Below are positions 10,691 through 24,571 of a DNA stretch of 64,000 nt, in pieces. Position 1 is the first letter of the stretch. Every line of letters starts with the position of its first letter. The stretch comes from Certhia americana (lineage: Eukaryota; Chordata; Aves; Passeriformes; Certhiidae). The notes under the pieces were generated by a model, which worked only from the letters and a program-made list of their open reading frames with translations, was not told the origin of the DNA and searched no databases. The translations under genes and the position numbers were made by a program. The stretch spans positions 78,623,133-78,687,132 of the forward strand of contig CM031858.1 in NCBI GenBank assembly GCA_018697195.1, read 5' to 3'.

Positions 10691-13600
10691 TGGTCTCATC
10701 TGCAAGTTAGATAAGTCAGCCTTGATGGTTTCTGGAAAAAGAAATAAGAAACCCACCTCTAGAACCCTGAGCTCACAGCCAGACCCTGATTAGGAGAAAA
10801 GAAGAACAAAAGCATGTCATGCGTACTGCAGATCCACCATCTGGCTATTGTTTTGAAGGAAGCTAAAAAGATTAAAAAACCTTAATGTACCAAAAAGGGA
10901 AAAAGTGAATTTCAGTAGTGACAGACGGGGCACAACTCTGGCTTATTTAACCCAGGTAAGGCTCTTTTGAGGCTTACTTAGAAAAAAACATGTAAGTGAC
11001 AGAGAGAGCATCAGTTTACCTTGTTGCAATGAACTTGGATCTTAATAACATTTACCAAGCAACAATTGCAAAAAATCCAACCACCCATTTACCAGTTACT
11101 TTGGGACAGTGAAATACTTGTGCTACATCAGTTATGCTATGCTTTTTAGGTTGTTTGAACTTACCTACATTAAATCTCTAGAAGTCAACCTTATTAGACA
11201 TAGATTGTAATTGCTGTTCTGGTACTGAAAGTCTGTTCTTTTTTTCATGCACAATGGTCAGAGACTGATTCATCCTGGTGGAGCTCACATTCCAGTAGAG
11301 GAAGAGACAAACAAGCAGGCAGCAATGGGTGACAATGTGATAAGGGATGTGCTGTGGCCTTCCTTCTCTGTCACCGTAAACCGTTTCAAACAAACCTGTG
11401 AACTCCAGGGAGTGTAGAGAGGAGTTTTGCTACAGATGACAGGAGAATGACAGGAGCAAAAAGGAGCTCCATTCAGTAATGATATTTCTGAATCAAACCT
11501 CAAGCTTTTCAGTCTGTAAGCAGATCAGGTTACCTGATGACTAAGGGGTTCCTCACGAAATCTGGACTGGGTTCCCAGTGTACGTGCCCACATTTGTTTA
11601 ACCCTGAAATCTGAAAAAGAAACTAACTTTGATAAACCACAGTATCTTACACATGCCACAGCCATTTTGTCTGAAAAGAAGAATTCTCATTATTAGCAGT
11701 GACAATAACCATAGAAGCAGCATAGAGAAGCAGTACCAGGTGAGGTGGTCCATAAAGTAAAGGAAAGCATATGTGTGCCAAGCTGCTGCGTAATACAGGG
11801 GCTGGAACCTGATGCATATTTAGACTTTCTCAAATCAAAGCAGGATTAATACAGTTAATACATAGAATTAATTCCCCATAATCAAGAAGAGAGAAGAATA
11901 AGTTTTGGGTTTTTTTCCCAGGTGATGCTTCTGGATGGCAGCAGTATCTGCTCTCTCTACTGTGAGAATGAAGCAATAAATACTGATGCAAAGACCTGTA
12001 AAAAGACAGCTCTCCTCTCCCCTGCATTCCAAATTTCTGTTGCATTTCAGAAGCAGGCAAAGCAATATCCAATTTCTCCAATAGGTGTTTTCTCCTCTAG
12101 AACTGGTCATAAATAAATCTGGATGCACAAAAAAGCCCACTATCTAAATTGCATGCAATTTGTTCTTTAACAAAAATAAAAATTGAATTCTGCTGTTATG
12201 CAATGCCCTCTTCACATCAGGTTAATTAAACTAGTACCATTAACTAATGGGGATGAGATATTCTGTGCTCTGAATAAGCAGGGCTGGAAGATTTGGGCCT
12301 TATATTTTCTTGGAATGATCAGTTAGAGATGAAAAATCACAAAGGCAGTGAGTGCTTGTCTGCTATGACTGAGCTTAGCTTGACAGCTGGCCAGCCTGAT
12401 GTTAAATGTGCTAATCACGATAAAAGCAGGCTAATTAATCAGAGCACAGCAAGGACACGCCTGTTAACAGCGCTGAAAGCAAGCAGAGGAAGCCTTCCCA
12501 CGTTACAATACATACTTTTCTTCCCTAGAGAGCTTTTGGGATACCTATTATGGAAATGTTTACTTCAGTAGCACTGAGGGGGAAATGGTGCAGTGATGCT
12601 GCTGCTGATAGCCTTGAGGTTTCACAAGGGAAGCCAGCAGTTATCTCTACAGAGGGACACCAGCAAAAGGATTTCCTCCTACCTTTTCTGGGATGAGTCT
12701 CATAAGAAAACTTAAACCAGAAAAAAATACACAGTATAATTCAGAAACTGACCTGCTCTAGCAGGGGAAGTCCTTCTCTTACAGTTAGAGTGAATTGCAT
12801 GTGATTAGTAATTAGGCGACACCTTTTGGTCAGATACAATAATCTATGGAGTTAAAAGGATTGCTGTTAAGGCGCAAGAGATTTCTGCTAATACTTCAGG
12901 TAAAAAGCTATCACTTTTTTATGTCAACCATGGCTGCTTACTAGGATTTCATTTTTATTTTTGGTAGAAATGCATTATCTACTTCAAGAAAAAAAACCCC
13001 GTTGAAACAAAGGCCTGGAAATTCTCTCTTCAGTATCCATCTCTTGAGTAAGTCACCAAATGCTCTCAGAGGAATATCTGGGCGGAAACTCAAGATGTGC
13101 TGCAGCCCTTCCCACAGCCCCCAGAGCAAACCCTGGTCCCTCCATGTACATGTGGACACCTACCCCAAGAACTGGATGAGAAGGAGGAGCAGCATGACCT
13201 TCTAGAAAAGGGGCTGGGGCAGGGAGACTTGCCTGAGTGTTGAGGGTTGGCTCTACTGAGCTGGCACAGCACTGGCTAGGAGATGATGTGGTTTGAAAAC
13301 TGGAACACTCTGTGTATAAACAGTTGTGCTAGCTCTGGATTTTGCTGCCTGTGGCTGTGTGGGCTCCGACCTGATAGGTTTGGTTTTTTTCTGACAAAAA
13401 TGTGACAGATTGAGACAGAGCAAATTACAGGACTGTTTCATGTTTCCCCCAGAGTCAGTGGCCATAGGCTCCTACTAAACCATTGCCAAGGTATAAGAGA
13501 ATTTGGGCCTCTAAGGTCCAAAGGAATTGGTTTCACAAGCCTTTAAAGTCTAGACTGCAAAATGCAGGGCATGTGTGGGGACCTTGAACAAAATGTTCTC

Positions 13601-16600
13601 TCTTTTATCAACACGGAACTGAGCTTGGATCTTCTACAGAAAAAAATAAATCCCATTAAGACCATGCAACAGTAATGGTAATGGGTGGGACTCTTCAGTA
13701 GGTGATGAGAGAAATAAGAGATAACAGCTATGGAATGGAGGTCAGTCCCAAGAAATAAACCAACGTTTTAATAATGGCAGAAGATACCCCAGCTACCAGT
13801 GAGCTACATTTCTCCTTTACTGAACAGAGGGGTTTGCACTTAGCCATACGTCAACTCAGAAGATGACAGCTCACAGAAAAATTGCATGAGGTAGTAAAAA
13901 AAACCCCAGTAACAGGGAACTGCCTGCTGGATTATTATGAAGAATTGCTGGGAGAAAATGTTCATCCTGCTAGGCATTTCCAGGAGCATCAATATTCAGC
14001 TGCTCTCCCATTGTAAAACTATCTAGGAATGCCAGCTGCCACCTTTACTAAGTGATATTGGAACAGATTCAGCCATGGCAGGGGTCATGTACAGAAAGCA
14101 TGTTCCTTCTCACAGGTATGACACCAAATGCCTGTGCTTTACATATATGGCAGCAGCAAACTTTAAAATAAAAGAATGAGAATGCAGATGGAAAAGAAGA
14201 ACAAGAACAGAAGCATTCTTAGTTTGCTTTCACACATGAAATGCTTAGATAACCTACATAAGTTCCAGGCAAGCCCTATAGATGTAGTTATTTACCATCA
14301 CAGAAAAGAAAATCCTTACCTCACTAGCATCACTGCTGCAGTCACGCCTGCTCTGCTCACTACTGGAATATGCACTCACAGTTAGTTTTCCTGTGTGGGA
14401 TTTGTAGCCAATACGCCTTAACCCAATAGTAATTCACAGTGCATTTGAGAAGGAGGAATCCTGAGGACTTCCCTCTTTGCTCCAGAAGGTAAGATCCCCT
14501 GGGCAGGGATGGATGCGGGTCCTTTCCCGCAGATGGAGCCCTTGCCCCAGCGAGCAGCCGCTCCTTGGCTGAACCCCGGGGAATTCCGGGCTGCAGCACA
14601 AGCGGGTTTCAGCTGCTCCTTCCCTCGGCTTTATCAGACTGGGATTTTATTTTCATTCTGGGACATTTGCATTAAATGAGCTCGTTTTATTATCCAGTTC
14701 CAGGAGAAGGCAGGATGGTGGGGAATTGTAGAGAGGGCAGGTCAGTACTAGCCTAGCAGGGGATCAGGATCACAGAGGGAATTGAAAAGTACAAAAGCAG
14801 AGTTGTCAAGTAACTCTGTTTGTTGGGGCTCTTTCTTTGTTTGTTTGCTGGGTTTTTTTTCCCAGGAAAAAATTTCATTCTGCAGGAACTTGTAAAATCT
14901 GACGGTGATTTGATCCCTTTTCCTACCGTTGCCTGTAATCACCCCCTAGCCATCCTGCAAGAGTCACTTATGGATAACGCTGTACTTGCCCAGATGGGAG
15001 GAGTGGCATGTGTACGCCATTCATGCAAGGGGGAAAACCGAGTGGTTGAGCCCAGCAAACCATGATTCATGGAAAAGGCCAACACAAATCTGAGAATGAA
15101 TTTTCCCCTGAAACACTCTGGGTTTCAAATTTTGTTTTATCCTCAATGAGGAAAAACAATTTTTAAAAGTGCTCACAGAGTAGAGCTATACATCCAAATG
15201 AATCACACTAAACCTAGTAAAGTGATTCATACTGATGAACTCCAAATGTTTTATTTGGAAGCTGATATCATTTCATTGTTTTTAAGTGGTTTTGTTCAAA
15301 GAGTGAATGGAGACCTTTTTTGGAGGGAAGCTGGTCAGTCTGGTCAGGAGATGGGTCAGACTTGGAAGGAAGGGAACATAACACAGGTTTTACACAAGCC
15401 AAAATGAAAACTTCAGTATTTAAAAAAAGTTTTTAAATAATTTTGAAAATATTTTTGTTCTGTGTCAGGGAAACTGATCTAATTTCACAATTCATGGGGA
15501 ATTAAATAGTTTCATCTGAAAAAAAAAAATTTCAAGAACAAACCCAGCAATATTTTTGATCCTGAAACACCACATTTCTTGGCTGCCAGTGCAGCAGACA
15601 ACTAGATTATAGTGCTGAGACAGATGTTATCAATAACAGTAGGCCAAGAAGAAACTGCATGTCTCAGTACAAGAGAGTCTTCAGTATTCTGAATTTCGTT
15701 AGGCTACAGGGGAACAGAAGAACATTCCAGGGAAATCCAGTGAGGTGACATTAGGTAATGTCACTACTCAGAGAACATAATGAATCTAAATGCATGTACT
15801 GAATGCATTGCTTTCACACTGGGTGAGCAATGAAGTATGAACCATCACAGCTGTAAAACTTTGCATGATGCTTCAGAAATGTTTAATTATTTATGTTACA
15901 GAACCACAAACAAAAAAAAAAAAATCAATTTGGAACTGAGTCTCCCAGGTTCTCACCCAAACCTCGTTAAAAACCCCGTTAAAATTCTTCCGCTTTTCAA
16001 GCAAAGGAGTACTTGAAAAGCTGAAGAATTCCAGTGAATCACCATATGCCCACTGCAGCAGAGGAAAGTTGTTCAGACTGCAAGGTTCTGCTCAAGGACC
16101 ACTGTCTCCAGACTGCAGGTCTTTGGAAGAAGTCTTCCTCGCGCTCAGAGGCACTGCTTTTCTCAGCAAGACAGGCAGCAGAAGGTCCTCAGACCAATTT
16201 TGCAAGATAAAAGAAATATGAAGAGTCTAATCATCAAAATTGACATGAACACTTAGGCGCCATGCAACCAGAATATTTCTTATATCTATTATATTTGCTA
16301 TTTGGCATTTGTATAATTCAGAATTTTAAATATAAAGTATCTTTTCATAGTTGATATTATTTTTCCTAGTGATTTGTGAGAATTGACTCTTACATGTACC
16401 ATAGCTTTTAACATAACACTGTTGTGATAATATGTCACAATATGACTTTATTTAGGATAATATCTACTACCTATGTGAAATTTAAATTTAACCACATTGT
16501 TCATTAAGAGAATTTAATCGTATTAGAAAGGATGAAGAAGGAAAGATGGGAAATTTGCTCTGCAGAATAAACCCATTAACACCTTCTTCTTACAAAATAA

Positions 16601-17312
16601 ACCAGGATTATCTTTCTGCATTATATGAAGACTGAGGAGGCATTCCTACCTCTTATTTTCATAGGCAGTGTTGGTTAGCAACAAGAGCTGATACCGCCTT
16701 CAACGAGTGTCCCAAACACTGCAAGTCAGCAGAAACATTTATCATTTTCACATGAATTCTTCAACTTGGGTAATGATCCAGGAAGACTCTTCTGCAGTAA
16801 AACATTCATGCACAAGAGTAAATTAAGTTCATGCTGTCATCAGCTGCCAGATTGTTCCACACAAACCAGTCTTTACTTGCAAGGGATCTATCAACTGTTT
16901 TAGCTACCAGAAAAAAAAAAAAAGTCATATGGGGGATAACATTTGGGGGATAACTTTCAGCATTTAATACTCTGAAATCATGGAAAGCAAGCTCCTCTTT
17001 TATATGCAGTAAATGCTTTATAGTAAAATCTTCCTAGTTAGGCCTTTTGAGTAAAAAAAATTAAAAGACAAACAAACAAAACAAACAAAAAAACCCCCAA
17101 ACCGGGAGATTTCTGAATGGACTTCAGGGCATCTCTTAGGTGGAGAGAAAATTTAAAATCAAAATGAAACAGGTAGGGTGTAAAAGCCACGATAGAAGCA
17201 GGGAAAATGAGGTAGGAAAAACCCCAACAAAGCAAAAATACCTAGGAACAAACAACAGACAGAACAAAGAAACTATTTAATAGCAAATTATTCAGTACTG
17301 AAAAAAGGGCAG
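10691..17312. other. Intergenic, no confident gene
   Basis: No coding sequence was recognised. Notable are motif-dense blocks at about 12370-12500 and 12770-12910 and a small CpG cluster at about 14500-14640. A 14-bp tandem repeat of GGGGGATAACATTT lies at about 16930-16955. Confidence 0.65.
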
Positions 17313-17398
17313 CAGTGTAAATTGCCATTATCCTGTAAAACATCATGCAGGAATAGAAACCTGCATGATGCTCTACAAGGTAATGGCAATTTACACTG
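17313..17398. repeat. Near-perfect palindrome, 39-bp arms, 8-nt loop
   Basis: The left arm 17313-17351 (CAGTGTAAATTGCCATTA... ...CATCATGCAGG) and the right arm 17360-17398 are reverse complements at 35 of 39 positions. They are separated by AATAGAAA. All four differences are transitions. In RNA the plus strand would form a stem of about 40 bp with three A-C mismatches and one U-G pair. It could be a miRNA-like precursor or a miniature inverted-repeat element; the CAGTG...CACTG ends recall hAT termini. No 8-bp target duplication is seen. Confidence 0.9.
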
Positions 17399-20269
17399 CC
17401 AATTCTTTCTCCTTCCAAGTCTTGCCTGTGTTATCCTGAACACTTGCAACCCCCTAAAGGTAAGCTAATGTTTGAGTGTGCTACATGTTGTGCAGCTGCT
17501 GTAACCTGCACTGCAGTCCCTACTTCAAGAACTCAGCTGGGCTTCAGGTTTTTATCCCTCCTTCCCTCTGATTGCCACTCACCTGGGATGTGCAGAAGAG
17601 CAAAGAGAGGAAGGAGAGGACATGAAGATCTCCTGCAGTTTGCCCCGTGGATGTCCCCAGCTATGGGATGAGGCAGGGCTGTCCCAGCCAAGCTCTGGGA
17701 GAAGCCCTGCAGGTATTGCCTGACACCCATCCCTCTCAGCAGCCGTGGCAAGGTGCACCGAGCTGCACACCATCCCCTACACCGGCTGGAGAGGAGCCCA
17801 GCTGGAAGCACGAGGTGCAGCTGGCTCTGTGCTGCTTCCCACAACCCTCATGGGGTCCAACATGAGGTGTAGGATATAGGGTTATAATTGTTAAAGAGGC
17901 TGTTTCTTCAGCAGCTGAAGGGTGGAACCAGAAGAAGAGCAGGGGTATATCCTCACAATTATTTTAGCTATTAGGATGTTCTCAGTGATTTCTGGACTGA
18001 CTCGACATCCCTGCTCCTTCAGCTGGGGATGAAACCAGTGCCACAGCTTGACATGACTTCACCTTTCAAATCCCTGATGCCTTCAGCAAAGCCCAGGCAG
18101 TAAGAGCTAAGATGTCTCAAATTTTTTCTTTTTTTTTCCTGTTTCTTTTGCTTTTAAATGTCAGAAACATTTTGGTTTTGAAAAGGAAGCCCAAACTGTC
18201 CTTTCTTCAAGGATAAATATTTGCACAAAAATTGTGGCAGACAGAAATACAAAATGATCATATCCTCACATGATGCTTGCCTGCATAGTCAATCATTTGT
18301 GGTTTATTTTTTGTGTGTTTGTGGCCCAGCCTGTCTGACCTTAACCACAAACATTTTCCTGATAAGTTTCGGAAGCATCTTTGCCCAAGGAAGGGAAACT
18401 AAAGGCATTTGAGATGCCTGATGGCATCTGCCTAGCCTCCCTCAGCCAGTGCAAAATCTTCCTCAGGGACTGTCATCCCAACCAGCCTTCTGTGGAAACC
18501 CTTGTGCATCTCTAATGGCATCCAGTACCTCTGTTTTGTCAACTAAATTGAGCCTTCGGTGTAACATTTTTCCCAAAACTCTGGTCTTCAGTAATGTAAA
18601 TAAGGAATGAATGTAAACCTGCAGATATGTTGTGGATACAAAAATGTGTAGATTGCTTCACTGTGATAAGTCTCCCTGCAAACAGCTGCTCTGCATTGAT
18701 ATGATTTTCCCCAATATGAGTCTACATTTACATTAATCTGTAAGGGTATTACTGGCAGAACAACGTATTAAAAAAGAAAGGCAGGCTGAGATTACACAAT
18801 AATTAGTAGCTATTGATGACTCTTGAGAAGAATCAGAATATAGTTAAATATTAGTGGTATTTTTTCTACCTTTTCTTCATGCACCAAATGGGCAAATTAA
18901 GCAAGGTTCTTAAACACATGAAGTATTGCCACCCTGCAGGCAAATTCTGTGGAGAAAATTAAGTGAAGTCCAGGAGTGTTTCAAATTGTGTCTTAGTACT
19001 CCAGGGTCAGCACAGTAATTCTGCATGCACTTTTTTTCATTTTCACCCAGTCCCATGGGTGACTTCAGTCCTCATTCAAAGCAAGGACTTGATCCTCTCA
19101 TACTGCTATAGTTTCCTATTTTTCTCCATGTTTCCCTAAAAAAATTATTAAAGAAAAAGTTATGCTCTCCAACACTCAGGTCTTGGTTCAGTTGTGAATT
19201 TACACGGACACATTTGGGGCATTTGTCTGAAAATCTGAGTGTACCTTGACATTCAGCCATGAGGAGGATGGACTAATTTTTTCCAATCTTGGCAAGACGA
19301 GCACGCTTAAATCAAAACAACTTAGTCATATTATGAAAGCTGAGACCCTTGCAAATTTATATTCCTCGCTGTGTTTGGGTATTTGTGTGGGCCCAGGGCC
19401 AGAAGTGGCAAGGTTTGAAGGAGCAGAGAAGGGACTCTGTGTTGCTGATTTGGAGATAATTTCTGCCTCCTCCCAGATGAGTCTGGAAACATATGAGCTG
19501 GCACTTAGTGGTCAACTGCCCTGATACAGCTGCTTGTGTCTGACACATGGCAGGCCTTGCTAAAAATTAATAAAGGGAACAGAAATGCTTAAGCTTCTTC
19601 GACTGAGCAGAGGCTCTGGGAAAATTCTGGTCTTGATTACAAAGATGCAGTCTTACTCAAGAGGTTTCTTGATTTCCAGAATTCTCCCTGTAGAATGAGA
19701 GGAGCGAGAGAGACCTGGAAAATCTGTGTCTCTGTGACCAGCTCCCAAATTGCAGGAGGTGGAAAGAGCACAAAATGCTCTCCTTCCTGTGCTCTCTCTT
19801 TGAAATACAGACATGCTTTCATTGCAGCCTGCAGCAAAAGGGCTTAAATATGCAGAGTACCAAGCCTTCAGCAAAATTTAAAGTGCCTACTTCCATGAGA
19901 GTCAATAGATGAGAATCTTAGCTCTTGAGTGGATTGGGTTTTCCAGTCTGAAGCACAAAGATTTCAGAAAAGAGGGTGACAAAAAGATTTGATTCGGAGA
20001 ACCTTGAACAACTCTGAATAAGGGCATTGCGGACAACAAATAAGTATGTGCTCTGTGTCATGGATCTGCTGAAACAGATAGCAAAACATGAAAACAGCTG
20101 CTGACAAAGAGGTCCATGTAACTGAACAGTCTGGCTGACTGTAGCCAAAACCAGATGCCTAGAGAAGCACAAGAATAGAGCAAGTGTATTTTCCCAGCAT
20201 AGCCTGCCAGGCTCCAAGACTTGGTGCCTCAGGCATTTCCTGAGCCAGAGATTGTCTGTTGTATTTAAT
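17399..20269. other. Intergenic, no gene seen
   Basis: The stretch at 17440-17870 is GC-richer and open in several frames on both strands but has few CpGs. No family match was recognised. The rest is AT-rich. Confidence 0.65.
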
Positions 20270-20680
20270 AGCTGCACACACACTTTTCCTCCACAAATTC
20301 ATCCAGTCTCTTCTTAAATGATGTGAACATTTAGCATCCACAAGACCCCATGGTAGGCATCTAAGTCTTTTTAACAAAAGGCAAACAAAGTACAACTCTA
20401 ATTTGCTATGGATCTCTTACCTACTGGTTTCACTTGATGTCCCAAACTCCTTTTTCTCCACACTATTATTCATGATAAAAATTCAGTCCTTTCATTCATT
20501 CAGCCATCCATGATTACATGACCTTTGTCATGTGCATCACATCTTGCCATAGTTATCTCTTTCCCAGACAAAGCATCCTAGCCCACACCATGATGCCAGA
20601 CACAGAAAACATTCTCAAAACTTTTTGGTGCCCCCAGCTCCACAGCCTGACAGGTCCCCCTTGTATTTATTAACCCTTTG
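20270..20680 (-). mobile_element. Probable ancient CR1 fragment
   Basis: 'ttttcctccacaaattcatccagtctcttcttaaa', 'agcatccacaagacccc', 'tactggtttcacttgatgtccc' and 'ccatccatgatta' follow, in order, the antisense of old CR1 subfamilies shared by turtles, crocodiles and birds. Divergence is far higher than in the other copies here. The call rests on an ordered set of weak matches recalled from memory. Confidence 0.45.
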
Positions 20681-23600
20681 GATTTCTTGTAGAAAAGCTG
20701 TGGTGGTTCTTCCCTACAGCCTCATTTATCCATGTGCTCAACTCATGTAATCTTTATGATAACATCAATTTACCCTTCAGCTTCACAGTACCACATTTGA
20801 CTCCCATAGGAGAAAATATTTTATAAGCAAGAGATTACACATTACCACTTGCAGTTCAGCTTTCAGCTCTGAATTCCTTTGCTCTCTTTATTGGAAATTT
20901 TGATGCAATTATCCTTTGCTTTTTCTTATTTTTTGGCAGGGAAAGGGGTTGCTTTGTCATGCTCTCAAATCTAACCTGTCAGAGATTTATGAACTCCAAA
21001 CTTCAGACTCTGCAAGGCCATCTTGTGCCTTCATCAATTTGCCTTACAAAAAAAAGTAGACCAGTAGATCAGATACTCCTCTGATCTGAAGACAAGCCAG
21101 TCTCAGTGTTTTTGGATGAGGTTCCCCTACAAAGGGTAAATACCAAGCAATTCTAAAAGGCCACTACTTAAAAAACCCCAAACCAACAAAAAAACCCACC
21201 CTTCCCTTCTCATTTTATAAAAATAAATATAAGAGCCTGGAATCTCTCTTAAAATGTTTCCGTGTTGCATCTTCCACAGCCTCCCCTTACCTTACCCGGA
21301 CACAGGTCACCTCGGCCTTGTAACAGTTCCCTTTGCTGCTTCTGAGCAGTCCTTGCTCTGTGTAAACTCTTTGGAGAAAATCTGTCCAGGCTGGATGCCA
21401 GGAAAGCCCCTTCTGCAAAATGTACATTTCTAGAAGGAGCTCCTGACCCCTTCATCCCATTTCTGTCCCGGGTTTATGACAGGGCTCCAACAGTCCCTGT
21501 GGTATGGATACCCCTTCAAGCAGACCTTCCTCTTGTAACTCCAGCATTTAAGGAATGGCACTGGAGTGACCCATGTGCCAAACCCCTGATACGAGGCCCT
21601 GTCTCAGGGCACCCCAGAGTCCCTGCTGACCAGCCAGAGCTCCTGTACCTCTCCAGCCTGGATCCACAGGGAAGGATGGTGTTTGTTTTTTCTTTTCACT
21701 GGTGGGATGTTGACAGTGGGGTTGCTGCTTTAAGAATGCAGGTCCTCCTGCACACACAACCATGCAAATGCTGTGAATGCCCCAGCAGCAAGAATGTACT
21801 GCTGCTTAACACTTGCCATTGCATACCAGGCTGTTTCAAGCAGATATATTTCTTGGATATTCTTCTCCATCCTGAAAGATCAAGTGACACTGCACGACTC
21901 TGTGATTTCTGCCAAATGCCAGACACTTGCTTGCTTGCTTGAACTTTCCTTTCCTTCTGGTTCTCTGGAAAATGCAACAGGTCTCACCACAGTGGGACCA
22001 CTGCTCTCCTGCCCGTGTGAAGGGAGATCTATTTGTGGTGAGCAAACCTCAAGGAAAGGAAAAGGCAGAGACAACCACATTTCAGAGGGAACAACAGCAG
22101 GCATTCAGGCTTCAGCACTGAGAGAAGCTGTCAGCCCAACTGGGGAGGTGGCTGCAGCAGAGATGGTACTTTTGGCCAGTTCCCACTAAGAGGTGGCTGC
22201 TGGGATGGCTCCCCAGAATGCCATCTGCTGAGAGAGAGAGGGAGGATAGGAGGTTGTTGGAGATTAAAAAGCAAAACACCAAAAGCTCACAGTCTCCTGG
22301 GGAACAGATACAGAAGGTCTGGGTAATTTCTCTGCTGTTCAGGTACAGGAATACAATGCCAGAGAGAAAAATGCCCCAGTGGTGCTGCCCCAGCAGTGTC
22401 ATCAAGGCATGACCTGACCATATACATCATGATAGATGTATACCTAATTTTCTGCTACAGTACTTTAACAAAGAGGATTTTAATGGCTTGATTGTGCAGA
22501 CCACTTTCCCCCAGCTGATCCACCTTGTAGTTCCACATATCCCCTTAAGAAAAAGCATCAGAAAGCATCATATTTACTGACATTTGTGCATGGACTTCCC
22601 ACCTCCACTGAGAAACATCAGCAAGATTTGGCCACTGAGTAATTTGTAGTCAACCCCCTCAGTTAATCACCTGGATTGCCTGCCAAGTAAATGGCCTTAC
22701 TCATCCTATTAATACTGAGACATCCATAATTTGAATTATGCAGGACTGTGGAGGTGGAGTACCTCAGACTGCCACAGGAACTTACATAACTATGAGGGAA
22801 GAAGAGAAAAGGAAAGAACAGCATGGAGGAAAGGTCATGACTCTACTACCTTGCCCAAAGCAGGTGATGTAGTTAGAGTCTGGTCCTGCCATTGATGCCA
22901 AATAAATCAGAAGATGCTTCCTGTGGTTAAAGAATAAATCATTACAGAAGTACTATGGGTAGGTATTTTAAGATCCACAGTGGCCACCACCCATGAAAAT
23001 GCAGGCTCTGGCAACTGCTATGTCGCATACATCATGTGTTAGTCCATTGTATTTCCATGTTGAAATGCAGGTAGTCACTCTGCAGTGTCATGTCACAAAA
23101 GCCCCATCAACATTTTGTGATGCTGCATGAGATACATGACCATAAAACAATCAAATAGAATGTAATTCAAGTCCAGAAATAAGCCCTGTTCTTGAAAGTA
23201 TTTTCACAGCATACAACAGACAACTAGGGCAAAACTGGGGTGTCAGAAAAATAGAGTTTGTTTTAAATATTTAGAAATATTTTTGCAGTTGTCTTGATAA
23301 AGGCTTGCGATACATGCTTTATAAGACAAGTGATTAAGTCGTGAAAAAGTTGATAAGGCTTAAATTAAATTAAATGATAAGTGATACATTAGCTACACTT
23401 ATTTTTTCATAGCTAGAAATTCAATTTTTCCAAAACTCTGATATCTGCCTGCTGAGGCAACTGTGTGAATGCAGTATATTGAAGAAATAACAAAACATCT
23501 CAAGAATGGCCGTTTACTTCTTTTAAAAAAACATATTTTAAGGGCCATCAAAGATAGACAATGAAACATGAAACTTAAAAACATTAATTTCTTTTGGCAC

Positions 23601-24536
23601 AGATCCCTCTCTGCATTCTTTCTCCATTTTGCAAGATGATTTTTTTCCATTTCTACCGTTTGTGTGAGCTTGAGGCTACAGCATGCAATGCTTCTTCAAA
23701 AACAAAGGAAAACTAATCCATTTTAATCCAAAGAACACAGTAGTTTTAGTGCTAGAAGGAATGGCTAAGATTTCTGTTCTGCATTTAAAGTACCACAGCA
23801 ATTTCTAAAAGCCTGGGGGTGTTATTTGTTTTAAAAGAGGCTTCCTTCTGGTTCCTCTGGTTCTTCCTCCAATGCCTGTTTAGTAACTTTTATATTGACT
23901 TAATCTGACATATCTATGGCCAACTGGACTATTGCACTCATAATATTTTTAAAATTTACATTAGTAGAGTCTACTTGGAAAAGATTTCTATAGACTAGTT
24001 TAAATTCAGTTCTGCCTCTGTGATCATCCAGACGACAAGGGAAAAATGACCTGATATTTCTATTCAGTTTCCACAGGAGACAAATGTGGAGAAAAAGCCT
24101 GCTCTGAATCTGTGCAGCAGGGTGCATGAAAATAAACATCCCTCAGCTGTTTTATGGAGAAAACTGATTTAATCTGTTTAATAGCATGCAGTAATGCTGT
24201 ACAGTCAAATATATTTTTGTTAGGCTAAGTTTGAATTCTGATGTCTACTGCCTGGCAGTAACTTGAACCCATGATTATTTTACCCTTTAACATAATGTCC
24301 TCAAAAATGGCATGACTGGGTCCACACTGGTGGCTGCACCTTAGCAAAACTGAGCAGCTATGTTGCTGAAATGCAGTTCCAAAGAAGAACAGACCTTACA
24401 AACCTGCCTTCCTTGTTCTTCTCCTCAAGCTACTCCACATAAAGGTGTAAAGGCAGGAAAAAGACACTGAGGATGACAATCTCTCAGACCTTCATATACT
24501 GGTAAAGCTATATACTTCCGCTGGATTTCTGGTATA

Positions 24537-24571
<35 letters not shown>

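Noticed and set aside
21499..22189. Overlapping plus-strand frames of 147 and 138 codons
   Set aside because: GC-richer intergenic DNA, open in several frames and on both strands; no domain, no splice-bounded structure, no family recognised.
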